Source of the DNA: an uncultured Varibaculum sp.
GTDB taxonomy: Bacteria > Actinomycetota > Actinomycetes > Actinomycetales > Actinomycetaceae
Assembly (NCBI RefSeq): GCF_902489465.1
Contig: NZ_CABTZZ010000007.1
Span: 9,106-73,105 of the forward strand
DNA length: 64,000 bases
Direction: 5' to 3'
Shown here: one piece after another, positions 41,778 to 51,055 of the stretch
Numbering within the stretch: the first letter of the stretch is position 1
Layout: the number at the start of each line of letters is the position of its first letter
Position numbers and translations under genes: made by a program
Notes under the pieces: model-generated
What the model saw: the letters and a program-made list of their open reading frames with translations, nothing else
What the model was told of the DNA's origin: nothing
Database searches by the model: none

Positions 41778-42182
41778 TTACTCGTCTTCGGCTTCTTCTT
41801 CGTCGAAGTCGTATTCTTCGTTAAGGATTTCTTCAGGTTCATCTAGGAGATCGTCTCCGTCTTCGTCCTCTTCGTCCTCGTCAAAGTCGTATTCTTCGTC
41901 CTCGTCCTGATAGGCGGATTCGTCTGCTTGTAGCACCTGATCTACATGGTCGAACAGACTTTCCGAATCGATATCTTCATCCTCAAAAATATCTAGGGGG
42001 AGGTCGCATCCTAATTGAGAGTAAAGAGCTTCATCGTAAGCCGAAAAAGCGGCTTCTAGTTTTTCTCCTGCCCGCGCTACCTGCGGATCACAGTCAGGAT
42101 CTTCAGCACCCCGCGCAGCCTCTAAATGCGCTTGCAGCGCACCTACAAAGTTATCGAATGTTATTTGCAAACGGTCAGCCAC
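41778..42182 (-). CDS. Very acidic hypothetical protein
   Basis: I do not recognise this 134-residue protein. Residues 1-60 look helical (DRLQITFDNFVGALQAHLEAA, VARAGEKLEAAFSAYDEALY). From residue 65 on it is dominated by Asp and Glu (for example YDFDEDEEDEDGDD), including two EEYDFDE repeats. It starts with GTG, preceded by GGGGGTGG. Tails like this often bind metals, basic proteins or RNA polymerase, but no role can be claimed. It lies 38 bases after the FAD oxidoreductase gene on the same strand. Confidence 0.75.
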   Translation of the reverse strand: MADRLQITFDNFVGALQAHLEAARGAEDPDCDPQVARAGEKLEAAFSAYDEALYSQLGCDLPLDIFEDEDIDSESLFDHVDQVLQADESAYQDEDEEYDFDEDEEDEDGDDLLDEPEEILNEEYDFDEEEAEDE

Positions 42183-42220
42183 GATACACCACCCCCTGGG
42201 CTCCGAATCAACCAGGATGC

Positions 42221-43315
42221 TTAGGGTAGGTGAAGTTGTCCGCGAATCATGGTCACCATCAAGTCGGTTCCCTTGATTTCTGCGGTTTCTTCCGATCCGA
42301 CGATCCGCGTCGTACCGTCAGGGTCAACCAGCTGCGAGGCACCACCATCAGGGCCTAACGGCAAAATGACCCATTCCTTACCCGGAGCATAGGTTGTCGA
42401 AGGAGGCCGACCGGAAAGCTGATCACGAATATTCGCGATCACTACCCGGGCGTGAGCGCGAGCAGCGTCTGCGCGCTTTGATTCCGGCACGTCGGTAATG
42501 TCACCCACTGCGTAAACATTTTCCATGTCCTTTACGCGCAGGTGCTCGTCAACCATAACTGTGCCGTTGGCATGCATAACCTGGGAATATGACCCGTGAA
42601 GGTAGCCGGAAGAGGTTTGAGCCCCGTAGCACAGGAACCACATATCGGCTTCGACCGGTACCCCGGCCAGGGTTTCTACCTGGAAAGTGGAGAGCATTCC
42701 CACATCGGTAGGCGGCATATAGGCGAGAGGCGCTCCCAATACCAATTCGATACCGCGTTCTTCCATCTGGGTGGTGATGGTTTCGCGCAGGGAATCCAGG
42801 TACCCCGGAGTACCAAGGATATAGGGTTCCTTGTCAACCATGATGATTTTCATATCCGGATAAGTGGAGGTGAGCTCACCGGCGAATTCCACGCCGACAG
42901 TGCCGGCGCCAACCAGCATTACCCGTTTAGCACGTGCCAAGTTTTCGCGAGTTTGATCCAAACGTGCCTTCGCAACCGAGGCTTGAGAAACCATGTGTTT
43001 TGCTGGGAATGGGTAGGTAGTTCCCGTTGCTAGCACTAGAAAATCTGCCTCAATGGGATCGTGTCCGGCAACATAAACGGTGCGACCATCCACCCGCATA
43101 CAAGTTCCATGGACGACCTGGCCGCGGTCAAGCAGGCGACTGTAAGGCATAAACACGGTATGTCCCCACACGGAATCCACCGCCGCCCTAAGCGCTGCCG
43201 CGTGATGCACGAACTGGTCTTTTTGTTCGACCAGCGTGACATCAGCCACGTCATCTAGGCCACCCGCCACGGTTATGCCACCGTAACCGCCGCCAATGAC
43301 AACTACTTTAGCCAC
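42221..43315 (-). CDS. FAD-dependent NAD(P)H oxidoreductase (NDH-2/FSP1-like)
   Basis: This 364-residue flavoprotein starts VVVIGGGYGGITVAGGL, the FAD dinucleotide fold, has LATGTTYPFP, the NAD(P)H fold VMLVGAGTVGVEFAGEL (about residues 133-149) and the second FAD motif VYAVGDITDVP near residue 275. It resembles AIFM2/FSP1 and type II NADH dehydrogenases that reduce quinones. There are no redox Cys pairs, so it is not a disulfide reductase. It starts with GTG, with GGAGAGG upstream. It could feed electrons to the quinone pool that the Dms reductase uses, which is inference. Confidence 0.9.
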   Translation of the reverse strand: MAKVVVIGGGYGGITVAGGLDDVADVTLVEQKDQFVHHAAALRAAVDSVWGHTVFMPYSRLLDRGQVVHGTCMRVDGRTVYVAGHDPIEADFLVLATGTTYPFPAKHMVSQASVAKARLDQTRENLARAKRVMLVGAGTVGVEFAGELTSTYPDMKIIMVDKEPYILGTPGYLDSLRETITTQMEERGIELVLGAPLAYMPPTDVGMLSTFQVETLAGVPVEADMWFLCYGAQTSSGYLHGSYSQVMHANGTVMVDEHLRVKDMENVYAVGDITDVPESKRADAARAHARVVIANIRDQLSGRPPSTTYAPGKEWVILPLGPDGGASQLVDPDGTTRIVGSEETAEIKGTDLMVTMIRGQLHLP

Positions 43316-43493
43316 GCTACCTCTCCTTTTATCTATTCTGGTTTATACCCAAAACAGATGCGAGCCAAATCAGACCGGCAGTTGCCATCGGTCACCCCTT
43401 TGGGTGACGAGATGAAGACTTACCAACCCAACGATCATTTTCAGTTCTACTGTATCTTACGCTATCAAAAAGAATACGTCTTTAGTAACTATC

Positions 43494-44003
43494 CTACTCA
43501 GGAATGCGGATTTTTAAGGCAGATTTGACATTGGGAGGGAAAAAATTATCTCCTTTGAGAACTTTTCCATCTTCGCGATAAATTGGTTTGCCTTCACCAT
43601 CCAGTTTAGAAAGATTTGAGGCCTGCACTTCCCGCAGTACTGCCGGCAACGAAATGCCGCATTCCAGTGCCATTCCGTAAATGACGTATATCAAATCGGC
43701 GAGGGCATCAGCGGTTTCTATGGTGTCCCGAGTGCCATCATCGGGCAGAGAGGAAATAGTCTCTTCTAGCATCCGGCGGGCTTTATCTCCATAAACTGCG
43801 CCGGTCAGCTCGCTAACTTCCTCGTATATTAGGCGCATGCGCATATGTACCCGTTCACGATCTACATCTGGCTCATCGTGTTGAATTGGCAGTCCGTAGA
43901 CCTCATGAAATTGGCGAACTAAATCTTCGGGACGATGCGGATCCGGCATCTGCTGTTCGCATTGCTCCCTGGCAAATTGCTGGGCTGGTGCGGCCTCATT
44001 CAT
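43494..44003 (-). CDS. MazG-like nucleotide pyrophosphohydrolase
   Basis: This 169-residue protein has the all-alpha NTP pyrophosphatase fold. The core is RLIYEEVSELTGAVYGD (ExxE metal motif) and IETADALADLIYVIYGMALECGI (ExxD motif), about residues 55-115. After it comes a segment with SNLSKLDGEGKPIYREDGKVLKG, seen in dCTP/phage-type and HisE-like relatives. It probably hydrolyses a nucleoside triphosphate or phosphoribosyl-ATP-like substrate. It lies 16 bases downstream of the HAD gene and is probably cotranscribed with it. Confidence 0.88.
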   Translation of the reverse strand: MNEAAPAQQFAREQCEQQMPDPHRPEDLVRQFHEVYGLPIQHDEPDVDRERVHMRMRLIYEEVSELTGAVYGDKARRMLEETISSLPDDGTRDTIETADALADLIYVIYGMALECGISLPAVLREVQASNLSKLDGEGKPIYREDGKVLKGDNFFPPNVKSALKIRIPE

Positions 44004-44019
44004 TAAATTCTTCCCTTTC

Positions 44020-44721
44020 CTATTTCGAAGTTGAAAGCAGCATATTTTGCAGTTCTGATACTGATGTTACCCAGGGGGCTCCGGGAAATTCCTCCCGGCT
44101 ACCGGCTCCCCAAGAAACCCCGATAACGTCGATACCGATATTGCAAGCCGCCTGATAATCGTCCGCGCGATCCCCCACCATCACTACTCGCCCGGGCGGA
44201 GCAAGGGTAGCTAACTGGTCGAGGGCGTAGCGAATTACCCCTTCTTTACCGCGTCTTATTTGAGGATTAGCCACATCAGAAGGATTCTCAGCGCTGGTTC
44301 CCGCCTTTTCTTGGGTTCCCGCCACACAATCCAGATAGGGGCTCATCCCAGTTGCCTCCGCGATATCGCGTACCAGTTCTTCCAGTTTGGAAGAAGCAAC
44401 AGCAGTTTTCAGACCGTCACGGTGTAAGCGACGGAGCAGGTTTTCTATTCCTGAAAATAGCGGTACTTCAGTCATGCGGGGGCGATAATAGCGCCGGTAA
44501 ACTTCCACTGCCTCATCTAATAGAGCTTCAGGTAACTCCAGATACCGTTTAAATCCGATACGTAGCGGTGGCCCTACAAACCGTTTGAGCTGCCGGGGAG
44601 ATTGGGGAGGCAGGCGATAGTGAGAGATCACTTCCGCAACCGCTTCGGTGATCAAGGGAACCGAATCGGTCAAGGTACCATCCATGTCGAAAACCACGGT
44701 GTCAAAATAACGCTGCCCCAC
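44020..44721 (-). CDS. HAD-family hydrolase (phosphoglycolate phosphatase-like)
   Basis: This 233-residue phosphatase has motif I VFDMDGTLTDSVPLI with the nucleophile Asp, motif II TAVASSKLEELV, and motif IV MVGDRADDYQAACNIGIDVIGVSWGAG. The helical cap and SWG ending match the Gph/PpaX group, which removes phosphate from phosphoglycolate or pyrophosphate. It starts with GTG at 44721, with GAGGG upstream. It precedes the MazG-like gene, so a joint role in clearing damaged or excess metabolites is possible. Confidence 0.93.
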   Translation of the reverse strand: MGQRYFDTVVFDMDGTLTDSVPLITEAVAEVISHYRLPPQSPRQLKRFVGPPLRIGFKRYLELPEALLDEAVEVYRRYYRPRMTEVPLFSGIENLLRRLHRDGLKTAVASSKLEELVRDIAEATGMSPYLDCVAGTQEKAGTSAENPSDVANPQIRRGKEGVIRYALDQLATLAPPGRVVMVGDRADDYQAACNIGIDVIGVSWGAGSREEFPGAPWVTSVSELQNMLLSTSK

Positions 44722-44884
44722 AAACCCTCATTTCTGCTCAGTAGCTTGCGATTCTTTAGGGCGCTAGACCCCGCCCTCATTGTAGGCAACTTTCGTCCCC
44801 GGTAAATCAAAACGCTTTCCCCAACCACTTTCCCTTCGCTTTTCCGCCAGCACCAAGATGTGCTAATCTCTCTGTTGTCCTTGA

Positions 44885-44972
44885 GCGCGGGTGGCGGAAT
44901 TGGTAGACGCGCTAGCTTGAGGTGCTAGTGGCCAACTTAACGGCCGTGAGGGTTCAAGTCCCTTCCCGCGCA
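44885..44972 (+). tRNA. tRNA-Leu (anticodon GAG)
   Basis: This is a class II tRNA of 88 nt with acceptor GCGCGGG/CCCGCGC, anticodon loop TTGAGGT, a long variable arm (TGGCCAACTTAACGGCCG) and T-arm GGTTCAAGTCC. CCA is encoded at 44973-44975. Confidence 0.95.
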
Positions 44973-44975
44973 CCA

Positions 44976-45429
44976 ACTGTTTTGTCCTGAACTTGTCTGG
45001 TGCCACCGGTTAGTTTTTCTATTTTCTACCCGGATTCCTACGGTGTAACCGTGTTTTCCCAGCAACTAAGCGGGTATTCCTGCGGCCTCAAGTGTTGCGC
45101 GTATGAACAGCGCCTCAGCCTACGTTGGCCGAAAGCTCCTTCCCGAAAGGCACTCAAATCTCTACTCTGACTTTCGATTCGATAGCTTTCAAGGCGCCGA
45201 TATCAATAACGAAAGGTGTCCCTTACCTATTTCCCGACATTTCCCACCCAGGACTTACGTCCCTAGGAAAATTTTTTTCTATTTTGTACGGACAATTTAT
45301 TGATTAATCCGCGATTTTTCGGATAAATAATTCAAAAAGTAATACTCCTAATTTTTCAGCTGTACAAGGCTTAGAATGAGTGCAAGTTCACCAGCGTGGG
45401 TGGAATGGTTATGCGGTAAGGAGAAAATT
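44976..45429. other. Gene-free, AT-rich stretch upstream of dmsA
   Basis: I see no gene here. A small GGAC/GTCC hairpin (about 45250-45261) followed by a T-rich run (45271-45278) may end the tRNA-Leu transcript. An imperfect inverted repeat (TTATT...ATCCG with CGGAT...AATAA, 45297-45330) lies about 100 bases before dmsA and could bind an anaerobic regulator. No clean FNR box was found. Confidence 0.45.
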
Positions 45430-48000
45430 ATGCCATCGAAGCAACCGGCGAATATCCGTCCTTCTCGACGTACCTTCTTAAAATGGTCGGCGATAGCTGG
45501 CAGCACTACCGGACTGGTAGCCTGTGCTACCCCCTCGTCCTACTCCCCCGACAAGAATGGGAAGCTCGTCCCCAATGGCACCGGTCGCACTGATGTAGAT
45601 AAAACGGTCTGGTCAGCTTGCACCGTGAACTGTGGTTCTCGCTGCCCGGTACGGCTACAGGTTAAAGATGGCCGCGTTGTACGAGTCCTACCTGACAACA
45701 CTGGTAACGATGAGCTCGGCAGTCAGCAGGTACGCGCCTGCCCACGCGGACGCGCTATTAGGCAGCGGATTTACAATCCCGACCGGTTAAAGAAACCCAT
45801 GAAACGCAAGCCGGGCACTAAACGTGGCGAAGGACAATGGGTGGAAATCTCCTGGGAACAAGCCCTCGATGAGATTGCCGAAAAGATGAAGGCGCTGAAA
45901 TCCAAATACGGCAATGAGTGCTTCTATATCCAATACGGAACCGGGGTTTTAGGTTCTACTATGGCTTGCTCCTGGCCGCCAGAAACCACTCCCATGGCGC
46001 GGATGCTCTCCCTATATGGGGGATATCTGGATCACTACTCTGATTATTCCACGACTAACATCACCCAAGCTTACCCTTACTTCTACGGCGAATGGGTAGC
46101 CGGCAACAGCTTTGATGATGCCGCAAACTCTAAACTGCAGGTAATGTTTGGCAACAACCCTCTAGAGACTCGCATGTCAGGAGGGGGACAAACTTTCGTA
46201 ACTCAGGCTGCTAAACGTAAATCTGGGGTTAAAACCATCGTGATCGATCCGCGCTATTCGGAAACCTCAGTAGCTTTGGGTGACGAGTGGGTGGCGCTGC
46301 GCCCCGGCACTGATGCCGCCCTCATCGCGGGCATGATTTACGTGATGGTAGAAGAACACCTGCATGATCAAGCTTTCTTAGATAAATACTGTGTCGGTTT
46401 TGATGAAGCTCATATGCCCGAGGGCGCCCCTAAGAATGCCTCCTACCTTTCGTACCTGCAGGGCAAAGGTAAAGATAAGACGGTTAAAACTCCAGAGTGG
46501 GCCGCTAGAATTACCGGCGTCCCAGCCTCAGATATTCGCCGTCTTGCCCGTGAAATCGCTACCGCTAAACCCTGTACTATTAATCAAGGCTGGGGACCGC
46601 AGCGTCACGCAAATGGAGAAGGTATTGCCCGCGCGATTTTCCTGCTGGCTTGCGTAACTGGGAACATCGGTATTAAAGGCGGAGGCACCGGCGCACGAGA
46701 AGGCGGACCATCCCTACCTATTACCCAGACTTTCATCACCGAAGTCGCCAATCCTTCAGAGAAAATTATCTCCGTTTTCAGCTGGTTAGACGCAATTGAT
46801 CACGGCCCCAAGATGGACACTTTCAATGCCGGAGTAGGCGTCAAACCAGAACCGGGAGTTCGCGCCCTGAAAGTACCGGTAGATGAGGCCGGGAACCCCA
46901 CCAACACCAAATTAGAAGTTCCCATCAAGGCAGTATTTGCCTACGGCTCAAACTCAACCGTGAACCAAACCGGTGACAACAATAAGTCAGTAGAGATCCT
47001 ACAGGATGACACTAAGTGCGAACTCATCGTCACCTGCGACATTATGCATACGGTCAGCGCACGCTACTCCGATTATCTGCTGCCCGGTACTTCTACCTCG
47101 GAAGAATCCGATTACCATCACGGTGAAAACGCTTCCCCGATGGCTTACGGGATTGTTTCTCAGCAAGCCATCAAGCCGCTTTACGAATGCAAATCTATTT
47201 TTGATATTTGCACCGAGCTAGCTGACCGTCTGGGAATTAAAGACAAGTTCACCGGGGGCAAGACCCGCGAACAATGGCTTAAAGAAATTGTCGAGACCGG
47301 TCGTGCCGAAGATCCCACCCTACCTACCTATGAAGAGTGGAAGAAAGTCGGGATTGTTCGTCGCAACGCGGGACCGAGTATCCCCTTGGAAGACTTCCGT
47401 AAAGACCCGGTAGCGAATCCGCTCAGTACCCCCAGTGGAAAGATTGAAATTTATTCCCAACGCCTAGAAAACATGGCAAAGAAGTGGACCTTCGGAGATT
47501 TCCGTCCTCGTCTAGACGGTGACGAACTTTGCCCGATTCCTGCTCACCTAGTCACCTGGGAAGGAGCCGAGGACGCCGCTACGAACAAGAAGTATCCGCT
47601 GCAGGTCATTGGCCATCACTTCAAGGCTCGTACTCACTCTAGCTATGGAAACGTTGAGTGGCTGAAGGAAGCCCATATCCAAACCGTGTGGATGAATCCG
47701 AAAGATGCCGAAGAGCGGGGAATCAAGAATGATGATCTGGTGTTCATCTATAACGAACGTGGCACCCTGCGACTGCCGGCCAAAGTCACGACCCGGATTG
47801 TGCCGGGGACCATTTCGGTTCCCCAAGGTGCCTGGTATGACCCCAAGCCGGCGTCGGAAGTTACTCCTCCGGCGGGAGCAAACCCGAAGAAACCGGTCGA
47901 TGTAGCTGGTTCAGTTAACACCTTAACTTCCCTGCACCCGACTCCGATTGCGAAAGGTATGGGAGTTCACACCATTTTGGCGCAGGTAGTAAAGGCATAA
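45430..48000 (+). CDS. dmsA: DMSO reductase-family molybdopterin catalytic subunit
   Basis: This 856-residue molybdo-bis-MGD enzyme reduces DMSO or a related S-/N-oxide outside the cytoplasm. It begins with a twin-arginine signal (SRRTFLKW, about residues 12-19, then a hydrophobic stretch). The mature N-terminus has CTVNCGSRCPVRLQVKDGRV followed by RACPRGRA, the 4Fe-4S site. Later motifs (YGTGVLGSTMACSWPP, GNNPLETRMSG, and a C-terminal MGD-binding region with GHHFKARTHSSYGNVEW) fit DmsA/YnfE. The start is the ATG at 45430 with AAGGAG 6 bases upstream. It heads the dmsA-tatB-dmsB-dmsC-torD operon, so it is folded and exported by Tat. Confidence 0.93.
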   Translation: MPSKQPANIRPSRRTFLKWSAIAGSTTGLVACATPSSYSPDKNGKLVPNGTGRTDVDKTVWSACTVNCGSRCPVRLQVKDGRVVRVLPDNTGNDELGSQQVRACPRGRAIRQRIYNPDRLKKPMKRKPGTKRGEGQWVEISWEQALDEIAEKMKALKSKYGNECFYIQYGTGVLGSTMACSWPPETTPMARMLSLYGGYLDHYSDYSTTNITQAYPYFYGEWVAGNSFDDAANSKLQVMFGNNPLETRMSGGGQTFVTQAAKRKSGVKTIVIDPRYSETSVALGDEWVALRPGTDAALIAGMIYVMVEEHLHDQAFLDKYCVGFDEAHMPEGAPKNASYLSYLQGKGKDKTVKTPEWAARITGVPASDIRRLAREIATAKPCTINQGWGPQRHANGEGIARAIFLLACVTGNIGIKGGGTGAREGGPSLPITQTFITEVANPSEKIISVFSWLDAIDHGPKMDTFNAGVGVKPEPGVRALKVPVDEAGNPTNTKLEVPIKAVFAYGSNSTVNQTGDNNKSVEILQDDTKCELIVTCDIMHTVSARYSDYLLPGTSTSEESDYHHGENASPMAYGIVSQQAIKPLYECKSIFDICTELADRLGIKDKFTGGKTREQWLKEIVETGRAEDPTLPTYEEWKKVGIVRRNAGPSIPLEDFRKDPVANPLSTPSGKIEIYSQRLENMAKKWTFGDFRPRLDGDELCPIPAHLVTWEGAEDAATNKKYPLQVIGHHFKARTHSSYGNVEWLKEAHIQTVWMNPKDAEERGIKNDDLVFIYNERGTLRLPAKVTTRIVPGTISVPQGAWYDPKPASEVTPPAGANPKKPVDVAGSVNTLTSLHPTPIAKGMGVHTILAQVVKA

Positions 48001-48036
48001 CTACTAGAAATAGCTATAGGTAAGAGGTAAGAGATA

Positions 48037-48387
48037 ATGTTCGGAATCAGCGGCAGCGAATTCTTGGTGCTGGCGGTGATCGCTGCCCTGGTTTTAGGAC
48101 CGAAGAACGTGGCGCAAGGGCTAACGGCACTACGTAGAGTCTTAACCAGTTTCCGGGATTGGTCAGCGAAGTTGCGACAAGAAACCTCAGGGGATTTTGC
48201 GGGGCTTACCCCCGAAGATCTAGAAAACTTAAAAGTTTTGCGCAATCTCAACCTTTCTAGCTATAGCCCCAAACAGATGATTCGCGAGACCATTCAAGAA
48301 GAAATTGAGGCGTGGGCCCAGTCAGCTACCCAATCCGGGGAGGTGCTAAAAAATGCCGGCTCCTTAAATGCAGAATACGCAAAATAA
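48037..48387 (+). CDS. tatB: Sec-independent translocase protein TatB
   Basis: This 116-residue protein has the TatB form: a short periplasmic end (MFGISGSEF), one membrane segment ending in the conserved LGPKNV, and an amphipathic helix (ALRRVLTSFRDWSAKL) followed by a charged tail. It belongs to the Tat pathway that exports folded DmsA with its cofactors. It lies 36 bases after dmsA and ahead of dmsB, inside the reductase operon, which is unusual for a general tat gene. It may be a dedicated TatB for this enzyme. TatA and TatC are not in the window. Confidence 0.82.
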   Translation: MFGISGSEFLVLAVIAALVLGPKNVAQGLTALRRVLTSFRDWSAKLRQETSGDFAGLTPEDLENLKVLRNLNLSSYSPKQMIRETIQEEIEAWAQSATQSGEVLKNAGSLNAEYAK

Positions 48388-48567
48388 ATATCTGTACCTT
48401 AAATAGAAAAATAGTTTCGTATTAACAGGAAAAATAGCAATAGGTGTTTCCTAGAGATTATTAAACCTGTTTGTATAGCCCACAAAAAAGTCACAATCAC
48501 ATAGCAATAAATGGCAGCAAACCGGGCTGCCTGACGTATTTACCACAGTCTTTGCAAGGAGGACGCG

Positions 48568-49254
48568 ATGGCCGACGATGCGATTCCTACTCCCAGCAGG
48601 AACAACACTTTAACTGAGCCTTTAACCAAAAAAGGCGCCAAGTATGGGTTTGTTTTTAATCAGAACCTTTGTAACGGTTGTAAGGCCTGCCAAATCGCTT
48701 GTAAAGATAAGCATGATTTGCCAGTAGGTATGACCTGGAGACGGGTAATTGAATATACCGGCGGTTCTTGGAAAGTAAATGAAACTGACGGTACTTTCCG
48801 TCACAATGTTTTTAGTTACTACACTTCGGTAGCGTGCAACCACTGCGAGAACCCAGTTTGTGTTCAGGTATGCCCGACTACCGCTATGACCCAGCGCGAA
48901 GATGGCACCGTCTATGTAGACCAATCCAAATGCGTAGGCTGTCGCTACTGTCAGTGGGCTTGTCCCTACGGTGCTCCCCAATTGGATGCCCGCAGCGGAC
49001 ACATGTCTAAATGCGACTTGTGCTATGACTATCGCAGCCAGGGACAGAACCCGGCCTGTGTAGATGCTTGTCCGACTCGTGCTCTTGGTTGGGGGCCTAT
49101 TGAGGAACTGCGCAAGGAATTCGGAGATGAGGCCGGAATCGCCCCGTTGCCGGATCCATCCATCACTCAGCCACACCTGGTAATCAAACCACACCGTGAT
49201 GCCCAAGACTGGGATAAAGGCAGCGGCATCATCCAAAGTCCTAAAGAGATTTAA
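48568..49254 (+). CDS. dmsB: DMSO reductase iron-sulfur subunit
   Basis: This 228-residue ferredoxin-like subunit carries four 4Fe-4S sites: CNGCKACQIACKDKHD, CNHCENPVCVQVCP, CVGCRYCQWACPYG and CDLCYDYRSQGQNPACVDACP. It passes electrons from the membrane anchor to DmsA. AAGGAGG lies 6 bases before the ATG at 48568. A 180-base gap separates it from tatB and holds a GGCAGC/GCTGCC hairpin. There is no signal, so it is expected to travel with DmsA through Tat. Confidence 0.95.
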   Translation: MADDAIPTPSRNNTLTEPLTKKGAKYGFVFNQNLCNGCKACQIACKDKHDLPVGMTWRRVIEYTGGSWKVNETDGTFRHNVFSYYTSVACNHCENPVCVQVCPTTAMTQREDGTVYVDQSKCVGCRYCQWACPYGAPQLDARSGHMSKCDLCYDYRSQGQNPACVDACPTRALGWGPIEELRKEFGDEAGIAPLPDPSITQPHLVIKPHRDAQDWDKGSGIIQSPKEI

Positions 49255-49294
49255 AATCTGAACATCTTATTCACCCGCTAGGTTAAGGAGCATC

Positions 49295-50302
49295 ATGCAT
49301 ATCGGCGAACTGCCCATGATTATCTTTACTACTGTCGCTCAAATGTCAGTAGGGGCATTTTGGATCCTGGGAATTATCCAGCTGATTGGTCGGCGGGCAG
49401 GCGTTAAACAGTCTGCAATCGACAGCCTGACCAACGCGGGGTTGTACGCAGCCGGACCGCTGCTAATTCTGGGATTCTTTGCCGCGTTTTTCCATCTGAA
49501 CGATCCCTTCCATGCACCCTATACCCTGTTACACCTGGGATCGTCTTGGCTCTCACGCGAACTGATCTTCGGGGTGCTCTATGCGCTGTTCGGACTGATC
49601 TTTGCGCTCACTCAATGGTTTAACCGTTTTAGCCGTACCGTTAGAGATATATTCGCGGCTTTAACCGCTATATTTGGTCTTTGCTTGATCATTTCCATGT
49701 GCGGGATTTACTACTTTACTGATACCGTTCCAGCCTGGAACACCTGGTTTGTTTGGGTCAGTTTCTTCTGTTCCGCTTTATTTACCGGCTCCTTAGCAGT
49801 GGCGATTGCCCTGCTAACCACTTGGCGGATGAAACAGCGCGGAGCCAGTGATAAGAATTCGGATGCCGACAGCAAAGGCTTCAAAGCTGGTTTGCGGCGC
49901 GGCCTGTTTCCTGCCGGAAAGCTTCCAGAGGGCTTAATCGAATTGACCAAGCGCTCCATGAGGCTTACCACTGGGATCGCCGCGGCGGCCGGCCTAATTA
50001 TTTTGATGTCCTACGCGTTCTTTATGACTCAGTTGGGACTAGGCAGCCCGATAGAACGGCAAGTAGCGCATAATATGACCGCCCATGGCTATCTACTGAT
50101 TCGGTTATTGTTACTGGTGGTCACGGTCTTGCTGATAGCTCTGGTATTGCGCAGCTATATCTCGGATACTGCTTACCCCAAGCGTTCCCTGGTGATCACG
50201 CTTTGGGTAACCTTCCTCCTTGCTTTTGTGACCGAGCTAATCGGGCGAGGGCTACACTACGAAGGGTTGGTTCGCGCAGGCATCAATACCTTATTGGGAT
50301 AG
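49295..50302 (+). CDS. dmsC: DMSO reductase membrane anchor subunit
   Basis: This 335-residue membrane protein is of the DmsC family, with about eight membrane segments. The start of the protein (MHIGELPMIIFTTVAQMSVGAFWILG) matches the family's typical E-L-P-L...MAVG segment. It oxidises menaquinol and hands electrons to DmsB. A soluble basic loop occurs at about residues 190-225. AAGGAG precedes the ATG. It lies 40 bases after dmsB. Confidence 0.9.
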   Translation: MHIGELPMIIFTTVAQMSVGAFWILGIIQLIGRRAGVKQSAIDSLTNAGLYAAGPLLILGFFAAFFHLNDPFHAPYTLLHLGSSWLSRELIFGVLYALFGLIFALTQWFNRFSRTVRDIFAALTAIFGLCLIISMCGIYYFTDTVPAWNTWFVWVSFFCSALFTGSLAVAIALLTTWRMKQRGASDKNSDADSKGFKAGLRRGLFPAGKLPEGLIELTKRSMRLTTGIAAAAGLIILMSYAFFMTQLGLGSPIERQVAHNMTAHGYLLIRLLLLVVTVLLIALVLRSYISDTAYPKRSLVITLWVTFLLAFVTELIGRGLHYEGLVRAGINTLLG

Positions 50303-50312
50303 CATTAAATCT

Positions 50313-51053
50313 ATGGATTCAAAGGTACTAGATTCTTACGCGGCTGCTTTTTGTGTCCTGGGTGCCCTGCACCTGACTCCTCCCGATCAGGGCGTGGTCA
50401 AAGACTTTCTAGCAATGACTGATCAATGGCCACTCCCCCTGACCTCGAAGGGCACTCAGGCTCTAGCAGACCTGCGCAGCGAGCTAGCTTCTAACCCCAG
50501 TGAAGAAGATATTTATACGCTCTGGTCGGATCAGAATAATCTGTATGGAATCACCGGCAGCGCCCAGCTACCTCCGTTTGAATCGGTACATCGCTGTGAT
50601 GATGGTTTAGTTTTTGACGACGAGACCGTGCAGGTTCGCCGTTATTATGGCGCCATGGGTTTTCAGGCTCCCCATCTAGGCCAAGAACCTGATGACCATA
50701 TCGGACTGGAGATGGACTTTGTAAGCAAATGTCTGTTAAAAGCTGCAGATTGTTTCGCGGGCGGAGAGCAAGAACAAGGCGAACAGACAATGGGGGTGCT
50801 CTGTGGCTTTAGCGGTGAGCATTTGCTAACTTGGGCACCCGATTTCTGTCTCGAGGGCGAAAAACTTGCAAAAACCCAATGGCTCCGCACGGTCTTAATT
50901 CTGTCCACAGAGACGCTTTCACAATGGCAGCAAGAGCTACTTACTGCGGGGTATGAGCTAAAAATCGCCCCCAAAGTGCGTCCTCCTCAAGAAGTCTCCT
51001 CTGGCCCCGTCCCGGTTCCGCTAACTCGCCGTCTGCCAGTTGAGGATAGTTAG
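50313..51053 (+). CDS. TorD/DmsD-family redox enzyme maturation chaperone
   Basis: This 246-residue helical protein resembles TorD/DmsD chaperones. Recognisable parts are PPFESVHRCDD, VQVRRYYGAMGFQAP and the signature EPDDHIGLEMDFV (about residues 126-138), which matches the E-x-D-H-x-x-x-x-L-x-F/M pattern of the family. It should bind the DmsA Tat signal until cofactor insertion is complete. It starts 10 bases after dmsC with no clear ribosome-binding site of its own, so it is likely coupled. Confidence 0.87.
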   Translation: MDSKVLDSYAAAFCVLGALHLTPPDQGVVKDFLAMTDQWPLPLTSKGTQALADLRSELASNPSEEDIYTLWSDQNNLYGITGSAQLPPFESVHRCDDGLVFDDETVQVRRYYGAMGFQAPHLGQEPDDHIGLEMDFVSKCLLKAADCFAGGEQEQGEQTMGVLCGFSGEHLLTWAPDFCLEGEKLAKTQWLRTVLILSTETLSQWQQELLTAGYELKIAPKVRPPQEVSSGPVPVPLTRRLPVEDS

Positions 51054-51055
51054 TT

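Noticed and set aside
45103..45307. Two short plus-strand frames upstream of dmsA
   Set aside because: They overlap each other, have no ribosome-binding site and resemble no protein.
45297..45330. FNR box before dmsA
   Set aside because: Only an imperfect inverted repeat is present; the TTGAT-N4-ATCAA pattern is not met.
48622..49236. A 204-residue frame antisense to dmsB
   Set aside because: It is the mirror of a Cys-rich ferredoxin gene with clear Fe-S motifs, so it is a shadow frame.
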